DNA of 64,000 nt from Diploptera punctata. Taxonomy: Eukaryota > Arthropoda > Insecta > Blattodea > Blaberidae. How positions within the stretch are numbered: the stretch's first letter is position 1; the number at the start of each line of letters is the position of its first letter. Positions 41,875 to 52,457 of this stretch are shown here, piece after piece. The translations under genes and the position numbers were made by a program. Below the pieces are notes generated by a model. That model saw nothing but the letters and a program-made list of their open reading frames with translations, did no database searches and was not told the origin of the DNA. The stretch is from the NCBI GenBank assembly GCA_030220185.1, contig JASPKZ010008351.1:2170001-2234000 (forward strand), given 5' to 3'.

Positions 41875-42557
41875 ATGGTCACTCACAGAAATACATTATA
41901 TAATGGAAACGGACAGCTAACTACAAATGAGGGAAATTTTGAGGAGGTGGCAGAATTCAAATACCTAGGAACAATATTCACAAATAGGAATGAGATGCAC
42001 AAAGAAATTAAACATAGGCTCAATTCTGGAAATGCGTGCTATTATGCATTACAGAGACTTTTGATGTCCCAACTCCTTTCAAAAAATGTTAAACTGAAAA
42101 TATATAAAACTATTGTTCTATCAGTTATATGGATGCGAAACATGGACTCTTACTTTAAGGGAGGAAAGGAGATTATGAGTATTTGAGAATAAAGTTCTTA
42201 GGAAAATTTTTGGACCAAAGAGAGATGAACATACAGGTGAATGGAGAAGACTACATAACAGTGAACTATATGGTCTTTATAGGAAGCCAGATAATAATGA
42301 GAACAGTTTAGTATCTTAGACTGCAATGGGCAGGACATGTGGCACAAATGGGGAATGAAAGAGGTGCATGGAAGCTTCTTGTAGGAAAACCAGAGAAAAA
42401 ACGCCCAGTTGGTAGGCCAAGAATGAGGTGGGAGAATAACATTAACTATGATTTGAGGGAAGTAGATTATACAGGAGATGATTGGAAAACATTAGCTCAA
42501 GATAGGGATGTATGGAGAGCTTATGTCCATGCGGCCATGAACCTCCGGGTTCGATAG
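41875..42557 (+). pseudogene. RTE-like LINE C-terminal region
   Basis: EVAEFKYLGTIFTNRNEMHK and KHRLNSGNACYYALQRLL lead to the tail frame 42339-42557 (MAQMGNERGAWKLLVGKPEK, VGRPRMRWENNINYDLREVD, LAQDRDVWRAYVHAAMNL). Frameshifts near 42150-42200. Six shortened copies of this end lie elsewhere in the window. Confidence 0.85.
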
Positions 42558-42589
42558 TGCCAGTGAGTTAGTTATTATATTTTATTAGT

Positions 42590-43150
42590 ACCTTTCACGA
42601 ACCGTATCGGGCAGGTACTACAAAAACATAATATTAAAACCATTTATATACCTACAAGGAAAATAGAAAATTACCTTCGCTCAGCAATGGATCCTCAACC
42701 ACCACTCTTCACTTGTGGCGTATACCGGCTTCCATGTTCTTGTGGAAGGTCATACATAGGAACTACAACAAGAATAACAACCAGCCATTTAACTGAACAC
42801 AGAAGAAACTGCAGACTAGGACAAATGGAAAAATCTGCCATAGCAGAACACGTCATTACAGAAAACGGACATCAGATTCTGTACGATGAAACATAGGTTT
42901 AGTCACAACACCATATTATTTCCCAAGATTATACAGAGAGGCCATAGAAATCCATAAACACAAGGACAATTTCAATAGGAAAGGAGGAATAAAACTGGCC
43001 AAAGCGTGGTATCACACATTAGACAATAGACGGTTAAAACTAATCTAACAAGGAGACAGTTCCGAACCAATCAAAAGCCAGTTTGATGATGTCTACGACT
43101 CTGTCCACATATAGCAATCAAATGGCGAGGGAGGATGACTTCAGTAGTAA
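42590..43150 (+). mobile_element. PLE right half (outer element of the nest)
   Basis: Starts with CAGGTACTACAAAAACATAA, shared with the minus strand near 37240, then the GIY-YIG domain and the YREAIEIHKHK block. The end of this half beyond about 43150 is not clear. Confidence 0.7.
42687..43050 (+). pseudogene. PLE GIY-YIG endonuclease domain, Cys-rich type
   Basis: Reads CGVYRLPCSCGRSYIGTTTR, LTEHRRNCRLGQMEKSAIAE and HVITENGHQI, then in another frame after about 42895 YREAIEIHKHKDNFNRKGG and AKAWYHTLDN. It belongs to a different PLE lineage from the KIYIGKTKR type and keeps the linker Cys pair. One frameshift. Confidence 0.85.
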
Positions 43151-43503
43151 ATCATTACCCTTAATCATGAGAATGTTTTCTAATAAATTCTTGAATTGCT
43201 AAAGTTGAGTTTTGGTTTGTTATTAAGACAAACTAATTTTTTCTTGAAGTACTTCTATTCAGAGTAATGATACCATAAAGTATATTAGGGAAAATTACAC
43301 TTGTGGCATATTGTAGTAGATATAAACTCCATTTCAGTTATTTTTGTTAAATAGTCGTTACCAGTTTTTTTTTATCTGATTTGCAATTTTTTTTTGTTTG
43401 GTTGAATTTATTTCTTTTCCTTTTATAATCAGGTGAGTGTCAAGCCAATTTTATTTCTGTTCTTTCTTTGTATATTTTACAAATTTTAAATGTAGAAATA
43501 TTC

Positions 43504-44370
43504 GTAAATTAATTAGTCATTTTTTAACATCTTACCTCATATTTTATGTTTCTTCAAACACGGGAACTAGTTTTCGAGACAGGGATCTCTCTCATTTTCA
43601 ACCGATATTATGACTACTGGATTTTCGTTGGAATCTCCACCAATAACGTTGCCATCTGGTGTTGATTTGATGAACTTTGAGATGAGGTCACGTTTGTCAG
43701 AAATCTCAAAATTCATGGATCTAAATTTGTTCTGAATATATATCTTCTCCGAAATTGTCAATTCTAAAGGTTTTTCCAAATGTTTTAAAAGTAGGGCTTC
43801 TTTTTCAATTTTATGATTCTCCAATAAACTATATGCTGCAATAGCTGATTTTTCAATTTCACCATTTTTAATATTTCTGAAGTGTTCCTTAGTGCGAGTG
43901 TCCAAATTTCTTTTTGTTTTTCCTATGTATACTTTATTGCAGTCCTTAGAATTAATTTGATAAATTCCAGATTTTTTGCTATCTGTTGTGTTCAATTTCT
44001 TATTAATTATTAATAGATTACCAAGGCTAAATTTATTTATCGGTGCCAATGTAATATTGAATTTCTTGAAAATTTTTTGAAATTTGTTATGTATTTCAGG
44101 ATGATACATAATTTTCTTACACTGTTTTCCTTTCTTTGAATCAGATTGCAGGGTAGTGTATTCTTTCAATTTTTTTTGATGGCAACGTTATTGATGGAGA
44201 TTCCAACGAAAATCCGGTAGTCATAATATCGGTTGAAAATGAGAGAGATCCTTCTCTCGAAAACTAGTTCCCGTGTTTGAAGAAACATAAAATATGAGGT
44301 AAGATGTTAAAAAATGACTCATTAATTTACGAATAAGAGCCTCATAATGTTATTTCGCATATTTAACTAT
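43504..44370. mobile_element. PLE, head-to-head, with minus-strand ORF (ACTAGT family)
   Basis: Target duplication GAAATATTC (43495-43503, 44371-44379). A minus half with ORF and pLTR (43504-44175) faces a plus pLTR (44176-44370) ending CCTCATAATGTTATTTCGC. In the hammerhead position helices II and III are kept (GAGAGA/UCUCUC, then GAAA and ACUAGU), but the CUGANGA core reads UUGAAAA. Confidence 0.88.
43567..44169 (-). pseudogene. PLE RT-end, linker and GIY-YIG endonuclease fragment
   Basis: The longest PLE frame in the window, 200 codons: MKEYTTLQSDSKKGKQCKK, linker FQKIFKKFNITLAPINKFSL, GIY-YIG core SGIYQINSKDCNKVYIGKTK, TRTKEHFRNIKNGEIEKSAI, then KFIKSTPDGNVIGGDSN and a tail overlapping the pLTR. 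The RT proper is missing. This is a truncated protein-coding remnant rather than a complete gene. Confidence 0.88.
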
Positions 44371-44424
44371 GAAATATTCCCTTGTTTTATAAGTCTTCAA
44401 ATGTAAAAATTGTTTAATTTAAAA

Positions 44425-44660
44425 TGCATAACTAACTAACTCACTGGCTCTATTGAACCCATAGGTTCATGGCAGCACGGATATAAGCTCTCCATATATT
44501 CCTATTCTGAGCTAACGTTTTCCAAACATCCCCTGTATAATCTACTTCCCTCAAATCATGGATAATGTTATTCTCCCACCTCATTCTTGGGTATTTTCCC
44601 TTTGGTTTTCCTACAAGAAGCTTCCATGCACCGCTTTCATTTCCCATTCATGTCACATGT
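44425..44660 (-). mobile_element. RTE-type LINE 3' end fragment
   Basis: Minus-strand 65-codon frame MGNESGAWKLLVGKPKGK, MRWENNIIHDLREVDYTGDV, ending CAGTGAGTTAGTTAG. It lacks the VGRPR residues through a small deletion. Confidence 0.85.
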
Positions 44661-44904
44661 AAGTGCATATGATTTATAAATTATACATACAGGTTATATT
44701 TTCCTTTCTACTGAGGAATGCATGTAATTTGATCACCTTTTATTTTTTTTTAATGTTTATAATGTCAAAATTAGTTGACATGTATGTGTCATTCAAATTG
44801 CTTTGTAGATAACCTATCTAAATGCTTGATTTCAAAAGTGTATCATATTACAAAAAAAAGTAATTCATGCAGCTGTTTTGTCAATGTTTAGAATATTCAG
44901 CAAA

Positions 44905-45145
44905 GTTTATTAAGCTATTACTATGATAGAAATAAGTAAATTAATGAACACAATTAAATTATTGTAATCAGTGGTAAAGAGAAAAAAATTTGCCTGAACT
45001 GTGAATGAAACCCCGAACCTTTAGCTTTTCGTGCTAATACTCTGTGGACAGTGGACAGAGCATTAGCACGAAAAGCTAATGGTTCGGGGTTCGATTCCCA
45101 GTTCAGGCAAAATTTTTTTCTTTACCATTGATTACAATAATTTAT
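44905..45145. repeat. Inverted pair of tRNA-headed units
   Basis: A minus copy (44905-45048) and a plus copy (about 45049-45145) of the repeat at 589-876 meet inside the tRNA-like body. The plus copy has AGCATTAGCACGAAAAGCTA and GGTTCGATTCCCAG, and both ends have CTTTACCATTGATT. A mariner element is inserted just after it. Confidence 0.75.
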
Positions 45146-45152
45146 TAAGCTA

Positions 45153-46057
45153 CGAGAGTGAATCAAATATAAATCGGAATTTGTATCTGGAGGCTCTGGT
45201 AGCGAACTGCAAAGATTGCGGTTTGGAGGGAAAGTTGGTGGGGGTGTCTGGAGTAGGGATATTAATGTGTTGCACTCTGAAGAGCGGCCGCTTGCTTCAG
45301 TATGCCATGAGCGAGCAAGAGGTACACACATCTGTTGTGCAATGCATTATTATTAAGTTTTTGGCGAAAGAAGGCACTAAACCTTCTGAAATTTTGAGAA
45401 GGCTCCATGTGCAGTTTGGGAAAGCAACCCTTTCGAAGACGCAGGTATATGATTGGCGCAAAAAAAAATTTAGCGGGCCAGGATTCAGTGGGAAATGAGC
45501 CCCACCAAAGACGGCAACGAACAAGCATCACTGCAGACAACATTCGTGCTGTACAGGACCTTATTGAGGAGGATCGGCATGTAACAATTTCTGAAATTGC
45601 TTCACACGTTGGAATAAGCTTCGGAAGTGTTCAAGCCATCATCAGTGATGAACTCAAATTCTGAAAATTGTCTGCCAGGTGGATTCCTCGGCTCCTCAGC
45701 CACGAACAAAAAAATTTGATGAAAAACTGACGAAAATGCATTGGACACCTCTGGAACATCCTCCTTACAGTCCAGATTTGTCACCCTGTGACTACCATTT
45801 GTTTGGGCCACTGAAAGAAGACCTGGGAGGAAGGTGGTTTGGTGACAATGCAGGGTAGAGGAGTTCATGCGCAACTGGCTGACTACATGTCATCCCTCAT
45901 TCTTCAAGGACGGCATCAAAAAGTTGCCAACTCGATGGCAAAAGTGTGTTGGAAATGCAGGAGACCATGTAGAAAAATGAGGTGGTGGTTTTGTATTTTT
46001 TTGTTAATTCAATAAAATTGTAAACAATAATTCCGGTTTATATTTGATTCACCCTCG
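45153..46057 (+). mobile_element. mariner element, internally deleted
   Basis: TA on both sides (45151-45152, 46058-46059). TIRs CGAGAGTGAATCAAATATAA / TTATATTTGATTCACCCTCG (imperfect). The frame begins MSEQEVHTSVVQCIIIKFLA and reaches VGISFGSVQAIISDELKF. The middle, including the first catalytic Asp, is missing. Sequence resumes with HPPYSPDL-type residues (45770) and a C-terminal end (DGIKKLPTRWQKCVGNAGD). Confidence 0.88.
45308..45990 (+). pseudogene. mariner transposase, internally deleted
   Basis: N-terminal helix-turn-helix half is readable in two frames (45308-45498, then 45407-45664 after a shift near 45470). Only the last catalytic block (SPDLSPCDYHLFG-like, 45775-45810) and the C-terminus remain afterwards. 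Not functional. Confidence 0.85.
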
Positions 46058-46059
46058 TA

Positions 46060-46700
46060 GTTTCAGCATTATCTATAACATGGCAGTCCTGCAGTATACA
46101 TTTTGGTCATTCTTAATAGCTTAAATACTTTCAGATGAAACAGATAATCTCAAACATTTTTGAACTCTGTGATTTTAAAGAATTAAAAAAATTAAACCAA
46201 CATCCATTAAAAAATGGTAAAACATGAACACTTTCCTAAATTAAACATTTAAAATTATTTTTAATGATAGTATGATGATGGAGTGGGGGCAGAGGAAAAA
46301 TATAGGTTAAAATGTACTTTTTACCCGAGTTGTAGTCCTTGTAATCTTCATATTAATATCTGCAAAGATTATTGTATCTTAAGAGAAAAAATAGATTCCG
46401 TATGGATAGCTATCCAACCGCATGAGCTGACACTCTGACAAAGATGTGACTCATATATGCTCTCATATTCTAATAGGAAGTCCAAAAAAATTATCCCTGT
46501 AGCCCATTAATTTGAATTAATTTTATTATATGATAATAGTTATTAATTATGTCACATTTAGTGAATTGCATAAACAAAGTTTAAACCACCACTGTGGTTT
46601 ATCAGTTTTTATTGTTTTTATAACAACTGTTTAATAACTGAAAATTTACAAAAATTGTTATAAAACTGTGGTCATGATTCAGACATTTGTTTTTGCAATA
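46060..46700. other. No recognised feature
   Basis: AT-rich. A near-repeat of TATAAAACTGTGGTCATGAT occurs at about 46659 and again at about 46979. Confidence 0.3.
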
Positions 46701-46718
46701 ACAGGCCTAGATTTTCAG

Positions 46719-46938
46719 TTATTAATGAGTTGGTTATTTGGACTCGTCTCATATTTCTTGATTTTTTTGCAGTCCAGGTTTCATCGCTTTTGTGCAACAT
46801 TGTCCATGCATTCCAACTGTCACGCAAAAGCAACAAAACCTGGTCTGCATAAAAATCAAGAATATGAGGTGAGTCAAGAGAACCAACTCGTTAATAATTA
46901 AGAGAAACCTCATAGTGTTATTTCCCACATATATTAAA
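46719..46938. mobile_element. PLE, head-to-head palindrome
   Basis: Target duplication TAGATTTTCAG (46708-46718, 46939-46949). Arms 46727-46784 and 46840-46893 are inverted and contain CTCATATTTCTTGATT / AATCAAGAATATGAGGTGAG. The right end is ACCTCATAGTGTTATTTCCC. No hammerhead core is recognised. Confidence 0.8.
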
Positions 46939-47059
46939 TAGATTTTCAGGTTTTATGATTGTTATGGAAACATCCATATTTATAAAACCGTGGTTGTGAT
47001 TCAGACTACAGTTCTGCAAACCACCGATTAGTTCATGGGTTTTTGAAGTGCCTGCTTCA

Positions 47060-47800
47060 ACATTGAAAGCTCCTTTTTTAATAAAATGTATTGTGGGAAG
47101 TAACTCTGAGGTAATTTACAATTTATAAATTGAGTCAGATAAATGTTTTTTATAAAGCCCTATGTTTTACAATACTGATTTCAAAGGCCATCACTTCCAT
47201 CGTCTGCCAAAACTACAACTGTTGAAATTCTGTCATTACCATCATCTGAACTGCCATCTGGTGCAGATTTTATTAACTTTAAGATTAAATTTTGCTCGCT
47301 GGAACATCAAAATTCATAGATCTATATTTGTTTTTCCCAAACTGTTAATTGCAAAGGCTTCTCTAAATCTTTCAAAAGTTTAGTTTCTCTTCCAATTGTG
47401 TGATTTTTTTAGCAGACTTTGAGCTGCAATTACAAATTTTTCAATTTCACCATTTTTAATATATCTAAAGGATTTTTTGTACGAATCTCTAAATTCCGTT
47501 TAGTTTTCCCTATATATATATTATGTATACTTCCTTGCAGTCTTGCAATTAATTTGATAAATTCCAGATTTCTTACTATCTGGGACATTAACCTTTTTAT
47601 TAGTTATTTGAATATTACCCAGATTAAATTTGTTAGTTGGTGCCAATATTATATTGAATTTATTAATTTTTTAATTTCTTGTGTGTTCTGAATGGTAAGT
47701 AATTTTCTTGAATTGTTTCCCTTTTGTGGAATCAGATTGTAGGGTGATGTATTCTTTTAGTCTTTTTTGTTGTTTGAATTTCTTTCATTTATTTATTATT
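47060..47800 (-). mobile_element. PLE 3' half, decayed GIY-YIG
   Basis: Minus strand from 47790: LKEYITLQSDSTKGKQFKKI, FNIILAPTNKFNLGNIQ, SGIYQINCK, YIKNGEIEKFVIAAQSLL and a CTGCACCAGATGGCAG end, then a pLTR to TTACCTCAGAGTTACTTCCC near 47105. Several frameshifts. The possible hammerhead (47175-47225) has AGACGA in place of the core. Confidence 0.8.
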
Positions 47801-47829
47801 TTTAACAACAAAAACAAATAAGTACCTTT

Positions 47830-48150
47830 TGACAATGGAAATGGATTTTATACGAAGGGCCGCAGGAATTTCAAGAAGAGAAAAAAATGGGAACTCAGTT
47901 ATAAGGGAGAAAATGAAGATTGAAGACAATATTTTAGATTATAAGCTGGTACGGACATGTCCAGTGAATGGAAGAGGATCGACTACCAAAATATGTTTTG
48001 AAATGGAAACCTGAGGGAAAATGAAGCAGAGGATGACCTAAAACCTCCTGGAGTCAGGGAATATGTTTATATATGAAGGAGAAACATTACAACCAGGAGA
48101 TTGGATGGACCAACAAAACTGGCTATTAGGAATCGGACGATGTCAAAGAC
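47830..48150 (+). pseudogene. LINE C-terminal fragment
   Basis: MEMDFIRRAAGISRREKNGN and IREKMKIEDNILDY match the late post-RT region of LINE polyproteins (DFxRRxxGxSRRxxxRN). The frame then breaks and continues as a Lys-rich end. Confidence 0.7.
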
Positions 48151-48184
48151 ATTAATCAACTGATGATCTATCTATTCTTTCCAA

Positions 48185-48620
48185 ATCATTTAATCTAGCT
48201 ATGTTTAAAATATTATTGTGTTCTTTCTTAAAATTTCCTTCACTTCATGGAATGTTAATCTGTGTATTAAACTGTTGAATATTGTGTGTTTATGTACAAT
48301 ATGATTAAAGCCTGGAGATTTAATATAAATTATCTGTATGGGTATTTTGCTTGTGGATATTGAATCCAATTTTTTGTTGCTGTTCATTTTTAATTATATT
48401 AAGGTCCAAAAAGGGATTTGATTATTTTTTTCCAATTCAGTAATACATTTGAGAGATTCATCTTGATGGTTAAGTAATTTCAATGCATCTTCAATATATT
48501 TTGAATTTATTACTGATGAAGGGAAGTACCCTAGTTCGAACAGCTCAAACTGAATACAAATGCATTTAAAATATGGAGCTGTGCCTGTTCTACCACCCGT
48601 CAAGGTTATTTATCTGTAAA
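48185..48620 (-). pseudogene. PLE reverse transcriptase (palm/thumb) fragment
   Basis: Minus-strand frames 48603-48394 and 48387-48205: IEDALKLLNHQDESLKCITE, LEKNNQIPF, NSNKKLDSISTSKIPIQIIY and HKHTIFNSLIHRL. These are PLE RT motifs after the YADD region (LNxxDxxLKFTxExE..N.I.FLD). One frameshift near 48390. The catalytic aspartates are not included. Confidence 0.75.
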
Positions 48621-48859
48621 ACTCTGCAGTTGTGTACAATCAGTGTTTGAAGGATATCGAATCTAAAGACTAGAGAAGGACAAGTTGCTGAAGAAATAAT
48701 ACCATGTAACAGACAGTTATGACAAGCAGATCCACAAAAGACATAAATGGGGTATTATCTGGCAAAAAGCTACACGACATTTGCTTTAAACACTATAATG
48801 TATTAACAGATGCGGTACATATCTGCCCATATTTTCCAAACTAGAAGATACTGTGTTGT

Positions 48860-49885
48860 GGAATGTTCTTCCTTCATTCATCATCAAAGTGCAAATGTTG
48901 AGTTTTAATGAATTGATTAAAACAACGGAAGAGTATGCACACTTGACAAGGGGAACATTTGAACATGCTACATTGTCTTCAATGCATCTGCACTATAATA
49001 GTCCAATATCAAAAGCCACAGTGAACATCAACATAGTATCTGGACCTTTGCCATGCATATGTTAACATAGGTATATACTTCAGTGCAGAAAGTTGATTGT
49101 TCAGAGTGAAGGCAGGTGATGAAATATTGATTATGTAATGTGACCTGTTGTTTGTCAATTTGCAAGCATACAAAATGAACAAGATGTCTGGAATTGAGTT
49201 TGTACTGTCTAAAAGAAAATACACATTCAAAGGTTGACAGTATTTGGTTGTCTTTGATGACGGTATCTGTGACATAATATTCTTGTTGGGAAAGCATTCT
49301 TCTATGAGACTGTAGGCTTCATGCCCTGACCATGAATCACGAAGTGACCGTTCTCACCAACATGTTCACAAAGGACTGAATTGAAAAAGCTTTTCATGTG
49401 CTCTTTGGTTATTTTTCATTTTTCTCAATTCAGTATGGATGTTCCATGGAAAAATTGCTGCTAGTTTCTGTGAAATCTGCTGACCAAATGTTCCGCGTGT
49501 TTTCCACAAACAAATGTAAAGCTTGTTCGCTAATCTACCATCCATCGGCATAGCCACATCTATTGTGTAACTGTGTGTGGCACTATGAACAGATTGTACC
49601 ACACCAGTTATTGATTTTTCACCACTGTGTGATAGTGTTGATGAAAATGATAGTTCATAAAAAATTGGCTCTGGTCACTATTCTACATGTGTTCCTTAAC
49701 AATGTTGTTATCTGTAATGAACATGTTTACATCTGATATTAAATTAAACCTCATGGTGATTTTTTCCTATAAAAGTCCAATGTTTACATCTGCCACAAAT
49801 GTTTTTGCTCTCTTTCTAATAATGTGGTCTTCTTCAATCTCTTTGCGAGCCATGACCATAGTGATATACCTTAATGAAATGTTAT
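48860..49885 (-). pseudogene. DDE transposase remnant, unnamed family
   Basis: Minus-strand pieces in order: ARKEIEEDHIIRKRAKTFVA (49860-49760), SDQSQFFYELSFSSTLSH (about 49690-49640), VVQSVHSATHSYTIDVAMPM and LYICLWKTRGTFGQQISQKL (49602-49470), VLCEHVG (about 49360), then STFECVFSFRQYK and a C-terminal Cys block (VACSNVPLVKCAYSSVV, about 48990-48930). The order resembles IS630/pogo-like transposases of arthropods. Many frameshifts. Superfamily assignment is from memory only. Confidence 0.55.
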
Positions 49886-49888
49886 ATT

Positions 49889-50021
49889 TAATGGTTTATT
49901 TTAGGAAGTAATATTTTGAGGTTCTTTTAATCAAGTTTTAGTCTAGAAACATCTTGCCTCTGTTTAATGTTGATTTATCGACATTAAATTGAGGTATGAT
50001 GTTTCTAGACTAAAAAAAACT
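49889..50021. mobile_element. PLE, minimal palindrome (133 bp)
   Basis: Target duplication TGAAATGTTATATT (49875-49888, 50022-50035). It begins with TTAGGAAGTAATATTTTGAG, then GTTTTAGTCTAGAAACATCT, and its inverse follows a 10-base loop. Only the outer pLTR ends remain, joined head to head. The hammerhead is missing. Confidence 0.85.
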
Positions 50022-50104
50022 TGAAATGTTATATTCTTCTTTGAAGCCACTGATGAAATGCAAAGAAGCTTTAAAATTATCCAGAGCAATTGCTCTAGCT
50101 GCTT

Positions 50105-50377
50105 CTAGAGCTCATGCTTGAATGTGATCCAGTCTCTGGCTTTGTCAAACTGTGCTCTTACAGATTCTTTTACAGTCTTCAATTTTGATGTTTTGCTTCC
50201 CTTAAAGTGGCCTGGAGCTTGCATTTTGCACGTCACATAATCTAAAATTATCTTGCAGTTGTATTTTGAACGAATGCAGCTATAACAGTTCGTAAGTTTT
50301 CTGTAAGAATTGTAACCGGAATTAAAATAATCCTCATGAATATTGTCCAATGTTTGGTCATCAATACACTGTTGCAC
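50105..50377 (-). other. Unidentified open frame
   Basis: Ninety codons, starting QQCIDDQTLDNIHEDYFNSG and ending FDKARDWITFKHEL, with four Cys (NCYSC, KYNC, VTC). Possibly the N-terminal part of the broken DDE transposase that lies beyond the small PLE. No family recognised. Confidence 0.3.
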
Positions 50378-50627
50378 ACCGGGTAGTGATATTTATGGGG
50401 GTGAAGGTGCATATTCACTTTGAATTGCAGTTCCTTTACTTGCTGAAGAGGACGTTCCAGAACTCTCATACACATGTGCAGTTTCTTTTCCACCGTCAGA
50501 CTTACAATCACATTTCCAATATAATGTGTGGACATGTGTTTCTGTTAAATCCCCATAATTTTTGCAATATGATGTCACATAACGTGTGACGACTGTATGA
50601 GACATTCTTCCGCCACAACCGGCCGTC

Positions 50628-51097
50628 GACAGATGGCAGCACTCTGCAGCCGCCTAGACCAATCAGACCGACAGATGGCAGCACTCTACAGCCGCCCTAG
50701 AACAATCTGACCGACAGATGGCAGCACTCTGCAGCCGCCCTAGACCAATCAGAACGACAGATGGCAGCACTCTGCATCCGCCCTAGACCAATCAGACCGA
50801 CAGGTGGCAGCATTCTGCAGCCGTCCTAGAACAATCAGACCGACAGATGGCAGCACTCTGCAGCCGCCCTAGACCAATCAGACCGACAGATGGCAGCACT
50901 CTGCAGCCGCCCTAGACCAATCAGACCGACATATGGCAGCACTCTGCAGCCGCCTAGACAAATCAGACCGACAGATGGCAGCACTCTGCATCCGCCCTAG
51001 ACCAATCAGACCGACAGATGGCAGCACTCTCCAGCCGCCCTAGACCAATCAGACCGACAGATGGCAGCACTCTGCAGCCGCCTAGACCAATCAGACA
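50628..51097 (+). repeat. 43-bp minisatellite, 11 units
   Basis: Units start at 50628, 50670, 50713, 50756, 50799, 50842, 50885, 50928, 50970, 51013 and 51056 (42 or 43 bp each). Consensus blocks are GACAGATGGCAGCACTCTGC, AGCCGCCCTAGA and CCAATCAGACC. Units differ at only a few positions. The array ends 130 bp before the gag-like frame of the gypsy element. Confidence 0.97.
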
Positions 51098-51228
51098 ACA
51101 CGTGCTCCGAAATCCAGTTAATAGCTCAACGGACCTCGTGGCGAGTGGACGTATTCAATTGATACTGCATAAAAGCACATTTTTATAGTGTATTTACATC
51201 AGCAAACTCAACAGCAGACGAAGCCGCT

Positions 51229-51640
51229 ATGGATTACACTCTACAGGTCAGTACTAGTGTTAAGCGTGTGTGTGTAAAACTACCTGCTTTCTGGCGGTCT
51301 GGTTCTCCCAAGCCGAACGTATGTTGTATCGAACCTCGAGAGTCGTTTCGCGGGAGGCTATCAGTTTCTAAAATCAGAACTGATCTATCGCCTCTCCATA
51401 TCCGAGGAACGAGTGATAGGAAACCCTCTCAGTTCCTCCGATCATTGGCCGGCGCCAATCAGATTTAAGATAACCTACTGCGACAATTGTGGTTACAACG
51501 CCTCCCTTCAAGCACAGGCCGAGCTTCCACTGGACGGAGCCACTATATTGGCCGATAAGATCCTGGAAGTAACACCACCAATGCCCCTCCACCCGGCCGT
51601 TCATGCAGTATTAGTCATTCAAAATATCTCTTCAGGCGGA
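51229..51640 (+). pseudogene. gypsy gag, broken
   Basis: Pieces VKLPAFWRSGSP, SDRKPSQFLRSLAG (frame 51229-51468) and ASLQAQAELPLDGATILADK (frame 51413-51802) are in gag order, with internal deletions. The second piece superficially resembles a redox CxxC motif (YCDNC), but its context is gag. Confidence 0.7.
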
Positions 51641-51892
51641 AGAATTACGACGCTCTGTTTGTTGCTACACGTGACGTCATATAAGGCAGTGTACACTCTC
51701 AGCGTCCCATTCCCCTCTGCACTCGTAGATAGCAGAGTGCCACGTGTTCTATTCCTGCATAAACACGACTGCCCTCCGTCAACAACTGCGCTTACTCCTT
51801 AAACGGGTAATACAACCCGGATCCCACAACAGTCATATCAGTGAACCGAGCAAACGCATTGACTAGCTGATGCAACAAATGGCCGGGCTGAA

Positions 51893-52350
51893 GTTTCCAT
51901 TAAGCGCAGTGAGAATTTTTTTCAAGTCCCAGGCAGACACCACGTGCATGCGCCAACAGGGTTTTATTTCCAAATTATATTCAACCACTTACAATAAATT
52001 TACATTTTTTCTAGCGATCATCTCAGTATATTTTTCTATGATATGTAACAGGAAGAAATGGCAGCCATATTAATTTTAACGAATATTCTATAAAACAACG
52101 CGTTCCAGTGCAGCCAACATAGAGTATGTACTTCAGAATTTCAGAACTTACTATTTATTTTTGTCCGTTGCATTCTATCACAGGTTAGAGTGCTTAAATT
52201 GCGTTAGGTTAGCTTTTAGGTTCGTTAAATATCGTTTATATGTTGGCTGCATCGCGTGATTCCATAATGTAAACCGCTTGGCCTTTGTTGGCGATGCACG
52301 TGGTGTCTGCCTGGTGCTTAGAAACATTTCTCACTGCGTTTAATGGAAAC
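51893..52350. mobile_element. MITE with ~60-bp TIRs
   Basis: GTTTCCATTAAGCGCAGTGA at the left and TCACTGCGTTTAATGGAAAC at the right are inverted, continuing through CCAGGCAGACACCACGTGCA / TGCACGTGGTGTCTGCCTGG. No coding region. It lies inside gag. Related sequence is at 55404-55650. No clear target duplication. Confidence 0.85.
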
Positions 52351-52457
52351 ATCCAATTGCCGCCTTACAGACCTCATTTCGCCCGCAATCCCGTTCCCGT
52401 GGACAACACCGCCGCTCCAACAGCCCGACTCCACCACAAAACTCCACAGGCCATAGT

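Larger units (their letters stand above)
37290..42575 (+). mobile_element. RTE-like non-LTR retrotransposon, interrupted
   Basis: Remnants run in order: end of an apurinic-type endonuclease (SSIIDVRSVRGTDCNSDHH), linker (37430-37850), a gap filled by other elements (37855-40865), linker again (GIRIEKKGFQARTNLIRNEN), RT from KASGLDGIPAELIKSEG through IYKKGDKTDCNNYRGISLL with an intact YADD at 41753-41764, and the C-terminal tail VGRPRMRWENNINYD. It ends with CAGTGAGTTAGTTATT. Stops and frameshifts are present throughout. RTE versus Jockey placement is uncertain. Confidence 0.85.

Noticed and set aside
47165..47225. Hammerhead in the PLE at 47060-47800
   Set aside because: The core reads CAGACGA rather than CUGANGA. 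Kept only as a decayed site.
50628..51097. Possible CRISPR array
   Set aside because: Units are contiguous 42-43-bp repeats without unique spacers, in a eukaryotic window.
51413..51802. CxxC motif (YCDNCGY) suggesting a selenoprotein-W-like redox protein
   Set aside because: The following residues (AQAELPLDGATILADKILE) are typical of gypsy gag and lie between other gag pieces, so the motif is coincidental.
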